A stretch of 42,495 bases of DNA from Streptomyces sp. LUP47B (GCF_001746295.1 NZ_MJAH01000016.1:157179-199673), one strand, 5' to 3'. Positions 1-8,815 are shown, numbered from the stretch's first letter. Notes: a model not told the origin generated them from the sequence alone. Numbers and translations are program-made.

Positions 1-234
1 CTCGAGATCGTCCAGATCGCTCTCGACCTGCTGGCCTGGATGCCCATGCTCGCTCTCACCGGCAAGGCGCGGCTCTGGGAACCCCGTCGCCTGCGATTCC
101 GCCTGTTCTCCGCGGCCGCTCAGCTCGTCACCACCGGCCGACGCAGGATTCTCCGCCTCGCCCGACACTGGCCCTGGACCAGCGAGATCACCGCCGTCCT
201 CGAACGGCTCGCGCTCCTACCCACACCCGGCTGA
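1..234 (+). mobile_element. IS1380-family transposase, C-terminal end (partial)
   Basis: An open frame runs in from the window edge and stops at 232-234. Its 77 residues, with the run LALTGKARLWEPRRLRFRL and a basic tail ending LLPTPG, read like the extreme C-terminus of Streptomyces IS1380-type DDE transposases. The catalytic part lies outside the window. About 65 bp beyond the stop, the sequence changes abruptly into the monooxygenase relic near 300, so the element end probably lies around 235-302. I could not identify its terminal repeat without the other end. The family call rests on recall of the C-terminal sequence. Confidence 0.6.
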
Positions 235-302
235 CCAGCAACTTCCCACCACCCCGACGACAACACCACCCGCCCCGGGCAGTGGAACCCGGCGCCCACC
301 CG

Positions 303-1484
303 GATTGGACCGTACATCGACCAGTTCGACATGGTCCTCGTTGAAGGCCTCGTAGTAGTTGGTCTCGAACAGCGAGCGCTTGGTCGCATAAGCGTGGTCG
401 TTCGGGCACTGGAGTTCAGCAACTTCGGGATCCGCAACACGGTCGCGGATCCGGTCCCGAATGTAGTCGGCGAGGGTGTCGTTCGCCTCCTTGCTGAACA
501 GAAGATCAGCATAGGTCGGCATGAGCAGGCGGAAGCCACCGCGGTAGTACCGGTCGTAGAGTTCGCGCCGCTCCTGCCAACTGGCCGCGAGTGCGGACGG
601 CTGCGCCGGCGGATACGGCGCACCCAGGAAGTTGTTACGGCACTGCTCGCGATAACGCGGATAGTTGGCGATGACCTCGCGGACGGCTGCGCCGGCGGAT
701 ACGGCGCACCCAGGAAGTTGTTACGGCACTGCTCGCGATAACGCGGATAGTTGGCGATGACCTCGTCGAGTTCGGCCTCGTCCATGGGCCCGTTACCCAG
801 GGGCGTGGCGAAGTTCGCGGTCCGCTGGAAGACGGTGAGACTGCCCACGTCCTTCGCTATGGCTCCGATCACCTGCACACCGGAAGAGCCCGTGCCCACA
901 ATGCCCACGCGCTTCCCAGCAAGATCCACCGGTGTCTGCGGCCAGTTGCTCGTCCGGTACAGCTCTCCCCCGAACGATTCGGCCCCCTTGAAGTCGTCGT
1001 CCTTGGTGGCGCTCAGCCCGCCGGCCGCGCTGACGATGAACCGGGCTGTCACGGACTCGCCCGTGTCAGTGCCGACGGTCCACCAACCGTTCTGTTCGTC
1101 CCATACCGCAGAGGTCACCCGCGTCTCGAATGAATAACTGCTGCGGAGATCGAAGCGGTCTGCGACGTGCTCGAGGTACCGCAAGATCTCCGGCTGCGCA
1201 GCGAACCGCTCCGTTTATCGCCACTCGCGCTGCAGGTCTTCGTCAAAGGAGTAGGAATACCAGACGCTTTCGAAGTCGCAGCGCGCCCCGGGGTAGCGGT
1301 TCCAATTCCACACCCCGCCGGGGCCCGACGCCGTCTCGAAGGACTTCACTCGCAGGCCGAGGAGGTTGCGCAGTTTATGAGTGGCATACAGTCCGGCGAA
1401 TCCGGCGCCGACGACGATGGCATCGACATCGGCGGCCTCTGGTCCACGCGGGTTTACGCTGTTCGGAAGAACATGTCGGCTCAT
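303..1484 (-). pseudogene. Flavin-dependent Baeyer-Villiger-type monooxygenase, broken
   Basis: The reading starts at the ATG at 1484-1482. Its N-terminus shows the FAD-binding motif VVGAGFAGLYATHKL, then GGVWNWNRYPGARCD, typical of cyclohexanone-type monooxygenases. A second Rossmann motif, GIVGTGSSGVQVI, binds NADPH in this family. Three lesions are visible. An in-frame TAA after DEDLQREWR sits at about 1215, with the same frame resuming at once (TERFAAQPEILRYLEH). A perfect 86-bp tandem duplication (594-765) shifts the frame. The 3' part stops being family-like near 303, where IS1380-side DNA begins. After the duplication the protein continues in another frame (MPTYADLLFSKEAND...). Intact enzymes insert oxygen next to a ketone; this copy cannot make one. 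Confidence 0.85.
594..765. repeat. Perfect 86-bp tandem duplication inside the monooxygenase relic
   Basis: Bases 594-679 are repeated exactly at 680-765, beginning CGGACGGCTGCGCC and ending GATGACCTCG. The unit is not a multiple of three, so it moves the monooxygenase frame. The peptide encoded by the first copy (EVIANYPRYREQCRNNFLG) is read again out of frame in the second. Perfect identity suggests a recent event, or an assembly artefact. Confidence 0.95.
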
Positions 1485-1600
1485 GCAGGAGAGTATGTGA
1501 CAACCAAAAGCAGGAAGGACTGTCCCAATCGTCGGACACTGGGCCTATTGATCCGAAACTCAATCGGCCTATTCGAGTATTGAGCTTGTTCAGCTGTGCC
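1485..1600 (-). promoter_or_regulatory. Upstream region of the monooxygenase relic, with repeated GGCCTATT words
   Basis: This short AT-richer stretch lies just upstream of the monooxygenase start. GGCCTATT occurs twice (about 1542 and 1568), and CTCAAT/ATTGAG forms a small inverted repeat around the second copy. This could be the former promoter or operator. I cannot assign -35 and -10 boxes confidently. Confidence 0.3.
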
Positions 1601-1760
1601 GGACGCCGTCGGTGTGCTGGTCAGGCCGCGTGGGGGTGTTGGCGGCGGACCGGCTGGGCCAGGGCCGGTCACCGATCAGTTCGTTCTTCAGCATGGCGAA
1701 GAACGGCTCGGCCAGCGCGTTGTCCCGGATCCTCCGCAGCCAGCACGGCCTGGCGGCCTG
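1600..1760 (-). mobile_element. IS3-family transposase fragment (integrase core)
   Basis: The minus strand reads RDNALAEPFFAMLKNELIG followed by WPSRSAA. This matches the conserved block around the last catalytic Glu of IS3-family (rve) transposases, normally DNAxAESFFxTLKxEL...WxTRxxA. Neither upstream nor downstream domains follow, so it is a scar about 50 codons long. It adjoins the SDR relic and probably marks where that gene lost its 3' part. Confidence 0.6.
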
Positions 1761-1796
1761 TCTTGGATGTCCACCAAAGCGGATCAGGCCAAGATC

Positions 1797-2028
1797 CTAC
1801 GAGTCAGCGCTCAACTCGTCCTCCCGGCCCGACTCCACCACCCCGGCGACATGCACGAGCGAGTCCAACCGCTCAGGCAGGGCACCGGCCGCCAGCCGGG
1901 AGCGTATCGACCCCGGTGCGGACAGATCGGCCGCCAGCGTCCGGCTCCGCGGGAACCGGGCAGGCAGTTCCTCCGCCCGTGCCTCGTCCCTCGCCAAAAC
2001 CAGCACCCGTGATGAGGTGAACTCCCAT
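1797..2028 (-). pseudogene. Short-chain dehydrogenase/reductase, N-terminal fragment
   Basis: From the ATG at 2028-2026 the peptide starts MGVHLITGAG, the beginning of a Rossmann TGxxxGxG motif. An internal deletion then shifts the frame. The next frame continues VLVLARDEARAEELPARFP, then TLAADL (the acidic Asp position) and LVHVAG, corresponding to the NNAG motif of SDR enzymes. The glycine-rich helix is missing between the two parts, and the catalytic YxxxK half is absent. Downstream is the IS3 scar. The original substrate cannot be inferred. Confidence 0.65.
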
Positions 2029-2221
2029 AGCCTGATACACACCCCATATACGGATCTCATTCCTTATGGTGCAGGCCGAGTTGGAGGCACCCCGACGCGT
2101 TCGGCTCGCGGGTGGGGCAGGGCGTCGCGGTGCCGCCCGGCGGGCGGGATGTTCCCGCGGGGCGCCCAGGGTTCGCTCCCCGGGCTTCACGGACGCGAAT
2201 CGACCTGCCCGGGAGCCGCGA

Positions 2222-3247
2222 TCAACCGGGTGAGTCCAGCTCCCGGGCCGTGGTCGATTCGCGGACGACGAGCTGAGGTTCGTAGACGTGGTGGACCGGA
2301 TCCGAAGACCCTTCGTTCGCGATGTCCGCGAGCAGCAGTTGTGCTGCCTTCCTGCCCAGTTCGTGAGCGGGCTGCCGTACGGTGGTGAGCGGGACCGCCA
2401 CTTGGGAGGCGAACTCGATGTCGTCGTACCCGACGATGGCGATCTCCTCCGGCAGGCTGATGCGTGCCCGTATGAGGGCTTGCATCACTCCGATCGCGAC
2501 GAGGTCGTTGGCGCAGAACAACGCTTCCGGGCGATCGGAACGGCGTCTCCTCGCCAATTCGGTGCCGACCGCGATGCCGTCGGCCAACGTCACCGACTCG
2601 GTGTTGATCAGCTCTACGGTCCGGTCGGGCCCGAGCGCCTGGCGCAGGCCGGCGAGCCGGTCGGCGGCATGGGTGTGCACGTCGGGGTTTCCCGCGAACA
2701 TGATCCGGCTCTTGCCCAGTGACCGAAGATGCGCGCCGGCGAGCCTGCCGCCCTCGACGTCGTCGACGGAGACGGACGGCAGGCCGTAGCCGTCCGCGCG
2801 CCGGTCGACCAGCACACAGCTCAGCCCACGCGAACTCATCTTCTCCAGTTGGGCGATGCTCTCCGCGGAGATCGGCACGGCGAGGATGCCCCGGACTCGT
2901 CGCTGCTGGAAGATCTCGAGGTTGTGCCGTTCACGATCGCGACTGAGTGCGCTGGTCGAGACGGACAGGGTCCAGCCACCGTCGTAGACGCGCTCCTCGA
3001 TGCCGCGGGTCACGTCGTTGAAGTACGGGTTCCACGTGTCGAGCAGGGACAGGGCCAGCGACGAACTGGAGCCGGACCGCAGCTGGCGGGCGGATTCGTT
3101 GCGTACGAACCCCAGCTCGCTCATCGTGCTTTCCACCCGTTCACGCAAGTGGGGCGAGACCCGTTCGGGGTGGTTCATGACATTGGAGACGGTTCCCCGG
3201 GATACGCCCGCATGGGCGGCGACATCGCCCAGCGTCACACTGCGCAT
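2222..3247 (-). CDS. LacI-family transcriptional regulator of the adjacent sugar/2-oxoacid operon
   Basis: The 341-residue protein has a classical LacI HTH at residues 3-55: VTLGDVAAHAGVSRGTVSNV followed by the hinge-helix region. A periplasmic-binding-protein-like effector domain (about 60-335) follows. The start at 3247 is preceded by AGGAGG read on the minus strand. It diverges from the ABC-transporter operon across 116 bp, and a perfect 18-bp palindrome lies in that gap. By family logic it should repress the operon until a sugar-like ligand binds. The ligand is unknown. The gene is intact and has no partner on its own strand. Confidence 0.9.
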   Translation of the reverse strand: MRSVTLGDVAAHAGVSRGTVSNVMNHPERVSPHLRERVESTMSELGFVRNESARQLRSGSSSSLALSLLDTWNPYFNDVTRGIEERVYDGGWTLSVSTSALSRDRERHNLEIFQQRRVRGILAVPISAESIAQLEKMSSRGLSCVLVDRRADGYGLPSVSVDDVEGGRLAGAHLRSLGKSRIMFAGNPDVHTHAADRLAGLRQALGPDRTVELINTESVTLADGIAVGTELARRRRSDRPEALFCANDLVAIGVMQALIRARISLPEEIAIVGYDDIEFASQVAVPLTTVRQPAHELGRKAAQLLLADIANEGSSDPVHHVYEPQLVVRESTTARELDSPG

Positions 3248-3324
3248 CGACCCCTCCTGAAGTTGAAGACGTCACATTACTTGACGCCCTGCTCGAGCCT
3301 CTGGTTCAGTGCGTCGCATCTTAC

Positions 3325-3342
3325 TTTTGGCACGTGCCAAAA
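3325..3342. promoter_or_regulatory. Perfect 18-bp palindromic operator, probable LacI site
   Basis: TTTTGGCACGTGCCAAAA is a perfect palindrome 22 bp before the binding-protein ATG and 78 bp from the regulator start. LacI-family operators are typically even palindromes with a central CG, as here (CAC/GTG arms). It lies just upstream of the AGGAGG Shine-Dalgarno at 3349-3354, so bound repressor would block transcription of the transporter operon. A possible -35 (TTGACG, 3281-3286) lies upstream; a -10 box is not clear. Confidence 0.8.
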
Positions 3343-3363
3343 CCAAACAGGAGGGGGCCGGTC

Positions 3364-4395
3364 ATGCGCGTCTCAAAGAAGATTCTCGCGGCCTCGGCTA
3401 CCGGGGTAATGCTCGTCGCGCTCGCCGGCTGCGGTCGCGGCGGCTCGGACCAGAGCGCGACCACCGACAAGGCCAGGGTGGCGCTGGTCACCAGAGATCT
3501 CACCAACGCGTACTGGGTCGCGTGGGACAAGGGGGCCAAGGCCGCGTTCGCCAAGCGGGGCGTCACCGGCACCGTGGCCGTCGGCGACTCCGAGACCGAC
3601 ATCCAGGGCATGAGCAACAACCTGTCGACCCTGGCGAACCAGAACTGGGACTGCATCGGCGTGGTCCCGATCAACGACTCGAACGTGATCACCCCGCTCG
3701 TGGCCGCCGCCAAGCGGGGCATCCACGTCATCGACATCGACGCCCTCATCGACCCGAAGGCCGCCAAGGCGGCGGGACTCGACGTTGCGACGTACATCGG
3801 CAGCGACAACGAGAAGGCCGGCACGCTGGCGGGCGACCGCATGGCGACGATCCTCGGTGGCACCGGGAAGGTCGCCATGCTGCTGGGCACCCCCGGCGAG
3901 CACAACTCGACGCTGCGCCAGCAGGGCTTCCGCGCGGCCGTCAAGGGCAAGCTTCAGATCGTCCAGCAGGTGTCCGCGAACTTCGAGCGCGCCGCGGCGC
4001 AGACCGCGACCGAAGCGATCCTGCGTGCTCACCCCGACCTGACCGGCATCTTCGCCGCGAACGACGAGATGGGCCTGGGCGCACTCCGGGCGGTCACTGC
4101 CGCGGGACTGGCCGACAAGGTGAAGGTCATCAGCGTCGACGGGATCCAGGAGGCGCTGGAGTCGGTGCGCGACGGCGGGCTCGCCGCCACCGTGATCCAG
4201 TACCCGTACGTGATGAGCGGGATGGCCGTCGACGCGTGCATCGCGTTGAAGAACGGTCACCGTCTGCCCTCCTACGTGCCCGCGCCGATCTCCCTGATCA
4301 CCAAGGACAACGCGCAGAAGCAGATCGACGCCTATCCGAAGCCGCTGCAGAAGGTCGCCAACCCCTTCAAGGACATGCTGGAGCCGGTGAAGTGA
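3364..4395 (+). CDS. Sugar ABC transporter substrate-binding lipoprotein
   Basis: I place the start at ATG 3364, just after AGGAGG; an upstream in-frame GTG at 3334 lies inside the operator. The 343-residue precursor has a signal peptide with lipobox LAGC, so Cys23 should be lipidated and anchor the protein outside the membrane. The mature part (RVALVTRDLTNAYWVAWDKG, ...FAANDEMGLGALRAV) is a ribose/galactose-type periplasmic-binding fold (Peripla_BP_4). It is the first gene of the operon. The last codons overlap the permease start by 4 bp. The ligand is probably a monosaccharide or polyol; the sequence does not say which. Confidence 0.9.
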   Translation: MRVSKKILAASATGVMLVALAGCGRGGSDQSATTDKARVALVTRDLTNAYWVAWDKGAKAAFAKRGVTGTVAVGDSETDIQGMSNNLSTLANQNWDCIGVVPINDSNVITPLVAAAKRGIHVIDIDALIDPKAAKAAGLDVATYIGSDNEKAGTLAGDRMATILGGTGKVAMLLGTPGEHNSTLRQQGFRAAVKGKLQIVQQVSANFERAAAQTATEAILRAHPDLTGIFAANDEMGLGALRAVTAAGLADKVKVISVDGIQEALESVRDGGLAATVIQYPYVMSGMAVDACIALKNGHRLPSYVPAPISLITKDNAQKQIDAYPKPLQKVANPFKDMLEPVK

Positions 4396-5411
4396 GCGCG
4401 CACACGGACGCACGGACCGTGTCGGCCAAGGACTCTCCCGAAGCCTCGCCCAGGTCCCACACGGCGTCAGCGTTCGGACGGCTGCGCCGCTCGGGCTTCT
4501 GGGGCAAGAACGCCGTGTACCTCGGCCTCCTCGGGGTGTGGCTGCTGTTCTTCATCCTCACCCCCGACTTCCTGACCGTGTCGAACGTGGAGGCGGTGCT
4601 CGTCTCGTCGGCGGTGGCCGTCGTGATGGCCGTCGGCCAGACCTTCGTGATCGTCGTCGGCGGCATCGACCTCACGATCGGTTCGAACGTGCAGTTCTCC
4701 GGGATCCTGCTCGGCGTCCTGTTCTCGACCGCGGGGATCGGACTCGGGTACTCGATACCGCTCACCATCCTCGGCGGCCTGGCGGTCGGCGCCGTCGTCG
4801 GTGGTGTCATCGCCCTGTTCAAGATCAACGACTTCGTGGTCACACTGGGCGGGCTGAGCATTCTGTCCGGTGCGGGGCTGATCCTCTCGGACGGTCAGCC
4901 ACTGAGCGTACGCAGCACGGCGCTTCTCGACTTCGCCACGGACGGCTTCGGTGGGCTGAAGTACTTCATCCTCGTCGCGGTGGTGGTCGTGGCCATCGGC
5001 CACGTACTGATGTTCTACACGCGTGTCGGCGGACACATCAGGGCCACCGGCGGAAACGAACTGGCCGCCCGGGAGGCGGGCATCGCCACGACGGCGATCA
5101 AGGTGACCGCCTACACCATCTGCGGCTGTACCGCCGGTATCGCGGCCTTGCTCCTGGTCGCCCGCACCGGCGCGGCGGATCCGAACGTCGGTACGTCCCT
5201 GCTGCTCGGCTCGATCGCCGCGGTCGTGCTCGGCGGGGCCAGCCTCAAGGGGGGCAAGGGATCCGTGATCGGGTCCGCGGTGGGCGCGCTGCTGCTGACG
5301 TCGTTGCTGAACGGCTTCACGCTCATGCAGGTGTCGCCCTTCTACCAGCCGATCGCGGTGGGCGGCGTGGTCATCGCGTCGGCGATCTTCAACAAGACGG
5401 TGAAGCGATGA
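4392..5411 (+). CDS. RbsC-type ABC transporter permease
   Basis: The start is GTG 4392, overlapping the preceding stop as GTGA. The longer upstream frame is not coding. The 339-residue protein has a soluble N-terminal 35 residues and then about eight to ten hydrophobic segments (VYLGLLGVWLLFFIL, VAVVMAVGQTFVIVVGG and others). The conserved GGIDLTIGS motif is typical of BPD_transp_2 permeases of ribose-type importers. Only one permease gene is present, so it would act as a homodimer with the ATPase below. It is tightly coupled to both neighbours. Confidence 0.9.
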   Translation: MSAHTDARTVSAKDSPEASPRSHTASAFGRLRRSGFWGKNAVYLGLLGVWLLFFILTPDFLTVSNVEAVLVSSAVAVVMAVGQTFVIVVGGIDLTIGSNVQFSGILLGVLFSTAGIGLGYSIPLTILGGLAVGAVVGGVIALFKINDFVVTLGGLSILSGAGLILSDGQPLSVRSTALLDFATDGFGGLKYFILVAVVVVAIGHVLMFYTRVGGHIRATGGNELAAREAGIATTAIKVTAYTICGCTAGIAALLLVARTGAADPNVGTSLLLGSIAAVVLGGASLKGGKGSVIGSAVGALLLTSLLNGFTLMQVSPFYQPIAVGGVVIASAIFNKTVKR

Positions 5412-6187
5412 GTACGCACACGACAACGGACGCGCCGCTGTTCGAGGCACGGGACGTGCACAAGTCCTTCGGCGCCGTCGATGTCCTGCGTGGCATGTCG
5501 GTCGGGGTGGAGCCCGGACACATCACTGCCATCGTGGGCGACAACGGTGCCGGCAAGTCCACCTTCATCAAATGCCTCACAGGCATCTACTCGCCCGACG
5601 CGGGCTCGCTCGCGTTCCGCGGCAAGGCCGTGACCGTGAGCAGCCCGGACCACGCGCGGAAGCTCGGGATCGAGACCGTCTACCAGGACCTCGGACTCGT
5701 CGACGACCTGCCCGTCTGGCACAACCTCCACCTGAACCGGGAGCTCACCTGGGGCCGCGGCCCCTTCTCCGTCCTGCGGCGCAAGGCCATGTCCCGCGAC
5801 GCGGCCCGCATGCTCGAGGAGCTGGACGTGCGCATCCCGTCGCCCGACATCGAGATCAGGGCCCTCTCCGGAGGCCAGCGGCAGGCGGTCGCCATCAGCC
5901 GCGCGGTCTCCTGGGGCCCGTCGCTGGTCATCATGGACGAACCGACCGCGGCACTGGGCGTGCGGGAGACCGCCGCCGTCGAGGAACTCATCGGCCGGCT
6001 GCGCTCACGAGGCACGAGCGTGCTGCTCATCAGCCACGACATGCCCCAGGTACTGCGCCTGTGCGACACCGTGACCGTGCTGCGGCACGGCCGCACCGTG
6101 TCCTCCCGCCCAGTGGGCCAGCTCTCGCCCGACCGCCTGGTGGCCCTCATCACAGGCGCCTCGACCGACAAGGAGATGTTCGCATGA
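5408..6187 (+). CDS. Single-domain sugar ABC transporter ATP-binding protein
   Basis: ATG 5408 overlaps the permease stop as ATGA. The 259-residue protein carries Walker A GDNGAGKST (44-52), a Q-loop at VYQD (91-94), signature LSGGQ (153-157), Walker B LVIMDEP (173-179) and a switch His in LLISHDM. RbsA/MglA-type ATPases usually contain two such domains in about 500 residues. This one has a single domain, a known variant that should homodimerise. It powers import of the ligand captured by the lipoprotein. Confidence 0.9.
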   Translation: MSTHTTTDAPLFEARDVHKSFGAVDVLRGMSVGVEPGHITAIVGDNGAGKSTFIKCLTGIYSPDAGSLAFRGKAVTVSSPDHARKLGIETVYQDLGLVDDLPVWHNLHLNRELTWGRGPFSVLRRKAMSRDAARMLEELDVRIPSPDIEIRALSGGQRQAVAISRAVSWGPSLVIMDEPTAALGVRETAAVEELIGRLRSRGTSVLLISHDMPQVLRLCDTVTVLRHGRTVSSRPVGQLSPDRLVALITGASTDKEMFA

Positions 6188-6636
6188 GCAAACGATTCAA
6201 CCACATGGGTATCACGGTCTTCAACCTGGAACGCTCCCTGGACTTCTACTGCGGGGAACTCGGCCTGCCCCGCCCGCCCGAGGGACACGTCTTCACCGTC
6301 AAGGGAGCCTGGCTCGGCAAGCTCGTCGGCGCGGACGACCCGCGGATCCGAGTGGCCTTCATACCGCTGGACGACGGCATCCTCGAACTCCTCGAATACG
6401 AGAAGCCGCAGGACGGCACCACTGCGGCATCGCTGCGGAACTGGGACGTCGGTGCGGCACATCTCGCCTTGAACATGCCCGGGCTCCAGGACTTCTACGA
6501 CCGCAACCGGCGCCGTCTCGACTTCGTCTCGGAGCCGCAGACCGTCGAGGGCGGCCCGTGGAGCGGCGGCACCGTCGTCTACCTCCGCGACCCCGACGGC
6601 ATCTCCGTCGAACTCGTCGGGGCGGCGGGTGACTAG
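6184..6636 (+). CDS. VOC/glyoxalase-fold protein of the operon
   Basis: ATG 6184 overlaps the ATPase stop by 4 bp. The 150 residues form two beta-alpha-beta-beta-beta modules of the vicinal-oxygen-chelate superfamily. Candidate metal ligands are His7 (FNHMGITV), Glu in LELLEYEKP, His in AAHLALN, and Glu in the final DPDGISVELVG. The pattern H-E-H-E is complete, so an isomerase, epimerase or dioxygenase-like metal-dependent step is plausible. Its place between transporter and kinase suggests action on the imported compound or an early intermediate. The exact reaction cannot be read from sequence. Confidence 0.85.
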   Translation: MSKRFNHMGITVFNLERSLDFYCGELGLPRPPEGHVFTVKGAWLGKLVGADDPRIRVAFIPLDDGILELLEYEKPQDGTTAASLRNWDVGAAHLALNMPGLQDFYDRNRRRLDFVSEPQTVEGGPWSGGTVVYLRDPDGISVELVGAAGD

Positions 6637-7594
6637 CCGACGTGCCGCCGGCGTTCTGTCGATGGGGGAGAGTCTGATCGACCTGACCCAGACCGTCGGG
6701 GCCGACGACCACTATGTCGCACACCCCGGCGGCAGCCCCCTCAACGTCGCCGTCGGGCTGGCCCGACTGGGCACCGCCGTGTGCTTCGCCGGCACCATCT
6801 CCACCGACGCCCTGGGGATGCGCACCCGGCGCTTCCTCCAGGACGAGGGAGTGGACCTCCGTCTGTCCGTCCCCGTGCCGACGCGGACCACGTTGGCGCT
6901 CGCCACTCTCGTAGAGGGGCAGCCGCACTACTCCTTCTACGCCAGTCCCGCGCCGGCCGGGGTGTTCCACCCCGCCGACGCGGTCGCGGACGGAGAGTTC
7001 TCAGTCGTGCACGCGGGCTCCATCGGGCTCCTCGACGCGGATGTGTACGCGTCGGCGGTCAAGCTGTTCTCCCGAGGGGACGGGGTGCGGACGCTGGATC
7101 CCAACGTACGTCCCGGTCTGGTCACCGACCCGGAGCGCTACCGGGCCGACATCGCCCGGCTGGCCGCCCATGCCACCGTGGTCAAACTCAGTGCCGAGGA
7201 CGCCGACTTCCTCGCGCCGGACCGGCCCGCGGCGGCACTCGCCGCCGACTACCTCTCCCGGGGCAGCACGGCGGTGATCCTCACCGCGGCAGAACAGGGC
7301 GCCACGGTCCACCACGCGTCGGGCTCCGCGACCGTCCCCGTGAGTGGCGCTCCTGTCGTGGACACCACGGGCGGCGGCGACGCCGTCACCGCAGCCGTCA
7401 TCAGCAGGCTGGTAGCGGAAGGTGTACCCGACGACCTGCACGGCTGGACGCGCGTCCTGCGGTTCGCCATGCAGGCAGCCGGCGTCTGCTGCTCGCGCCC
7501 GGGCGGCGCGGAGGCGATGCCCACGGCCGACGATCTCGCACCACCCCACCAGCGCCTCATCGTGAATGAACGGACAGCATGGCAACGGAAGTGA
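6629..7594 (+). CDS. PfkB/ribokinase-family carbohydrate kinase
   Basis: The GTG at 6629 overlaps the VOC gene by 8 bp; ATG 6662 (MGESLIDLT) is an alternative start that would leave a 25-bp gap. The protein is 321 residues. It shows the N-terminal PfkB signature HPGGSPLNVAVGLARLG, a lid region, and the C-terminal DTTGGGDAVTAAVI. That motif is a variant of DTxGAGD with the catalytic Asp kept. The family phosphorylates sugars such as fructose, ribose or 2-keto-3-deoxygluconate with ATP. Position in the operon implies phosphorylation of the imported sugar or keto acid. It overlaps the E2 gene by 16 bp. Confidence 0.88.
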   Translation: MTSRRAAGVLSMGESLIDLTQTVGADDHYVAHPGGSPLNVAVGLARLGTAVCFAGTISTDALGMRTRRFLQDEGVDLRLSVPVPTRTTLALATLVEGQPHYSFYASPAPAGVFHPADAVADGEFSVVHAGSIGLLDADVYASAVKLFSRGDGVRTLDPNVRPGLVTDPERYRADIARLAAHATVVKLSAEDADFLAPDRPAAALAADYLSRGSTAVILTAAEQGATVHHASGSATVPVSGAPVVDTTGGGDAVTAAVISRLVAEGVPDDLHGWTRVLRFAMQAAGVCCSRPGGAEAMPTADDLAPPHQRLIVNERTAWQRK

Positions 7595-8781
7595 AAGTAC
7601 CCACGACGGGCAACGCCGGCGAGGCCGCCGTCGTCCTCGAATGGAATGTGTCCGTGGGCTCCGAGGTGAGCACCGGCGACATCCTCGGCAGCCTGGAGAC
7701 CGCCAAGTCCGCCATGGACGTCGAAGCACCCGTCAGCGGTTCGGTGCTCGAGATCCTCGTCGCCGAGGGCGAGGAGGCCCCCGAGCACTCCACCCTCATG
7801 CTCATCGGCGCGCCCGGTGAGGCCGACTCCGCGGGATCCCCGGCCGGGCAGTCGCCACCGAAAGCGTCGGCCGGGCCGGTCGTGCGGGAAGCGCCGCCCA
7901 CAGTGCGAGCCCCGCGCCCGGACAGCCGCACACGGGTCAACGCCTCTCCGCGCGCCCGACGCATCGCGGCCGAGCGCGGTATCGACCTGGCGAGCCTGGA
8001 CGGCTCGGGGCCGTTCGGCCGGATCGTCATCCGCGATGTCCCGGCCGCCGCCCCTGACACACACCCTTCGGTGACTTCGGCGCCGTCCGTGGCCGCGTCG
8101 TCGGACGGCTCCCGCGTGGTCCCGGTGCGTGGAGCCCGGAAGGTGACCGCGCGGCGTATGCAGGCATCGCTGCAGGAGGCCGCCCAGGTCACGCTCACCC
8201 GCTACGCGCCGGCGGACGCGTTGGTCCACTACGCCGCGCGTCTGAAAGAGGTCGCGCAGACCGACGATCGGCCGGCTGTGAGCATCAACGACCTTGTGCT
8301 CTTCGCCACGGCACGCACGGTCGGGAAGCACCCGGCCCTCAACGCGTGGTTCGACTGGGACGGCATCACCCAGTTCTCCACCGTGCACCTGGGCGTCGCC
8401 GTGGACACCGGGAAAGCGTTGCTGGTCCCGGTCATCCTGCAGGCCGACACGCTGACGCTCGGCCAGCTCTCCGCCGCCGCGCGTTCGGTGATCACCCGGG
8501 CTCGTGACAGCAGGATCGAAGCACGCGAGATGGAAGGCGGCACGTTCACTGTCTCCAACCTCGGAGGACTCGGGGTCCACTGGTTCACGCCCGTGCTGAA
8601 CCCGCCGCAGGCAGGCATCCTCGGCGTCGGCGCGGTTCACCGTGCCCATCCCGACGCGCCCGCCGTCCTTCCGCTGTCCCTTACGTTCGACCACCGTGCC
8701 ATCGACGGCGCGGCCGCAGCGGCGGCGCTCCGGGACATCGCGCACGCCGTGCAGACCGTAGACACCCTCGCCGCGTTCTGA
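7579..8781 (+). CDS. Dihydrolipoamide acyltransferase (E2) of a 2-oxoacid dehydrogenase complex
   Basis: The 400-residue protein has the E2 order. A lipoyl domain spans 1-78 with lipoylatable Lys43 (SLETAKSAMDVEAP). A Pro/Ala-rich linker leads to a peripheral-subunit-binding domain at about 117-155 (NASPRARRIAAERGI...GPFGRIVIRDV). The catalytic domain (165-400) has the active-site DHRAIDG motif (His372, Asp376) and GTFTVSNLGG. It would take an acyl group from E1 and pass it to CoA. The gene starts inside the kinase gene and ends 34 bp before E1. All key residues are present. Confidence 0.92.
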   Translation: MATEVKVPTTGNAGEAAVVLEWNVSVGSEVSTGDILGSLETAKSAMDVEAPVSGSVLEILVAEGEEAPEHSTLMLIGAPGEADSAGSPAGQSPPKASAGPVVREAPPTVRAPRPDSRTRVNASPRARRIAAERGIDLASLDGSGPFGRIVIRDVPAAAPDTHPSVTSAPSVAASSDGSRVVPVRGARKVTARRMQASLQEAAQVTLTRYAPADALVHYAARLKEVAQTDDRPAVSINDLVLFATARTVGKHPALNAWFDWDGITQFSTVHLGVAVDTGKALLVPVILQADTLTLGQLSAAARSVITRARDSRIEAREMEGGTFTVSNLGGLGVHWFTPVLNPPQAGILGVGAVHRAHPDAPAVLPLSLTFDHRAIDGAAAAAALRDIAHAVQTVDTLAAF

Positions 8782-8815
8782 GCGCTGCGTCCGCCCCACA
8801 GGAGTCATAACCGCC

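Noticed and set aside
3309..4391. Very long open frame reading through from 3309 into the permease
   Set aside because: The first 1080 bases are an Arg/Gly-rich shadow of the binding-protein gene. The permease has its own GTG at 4392 in a 4-bp overlap.
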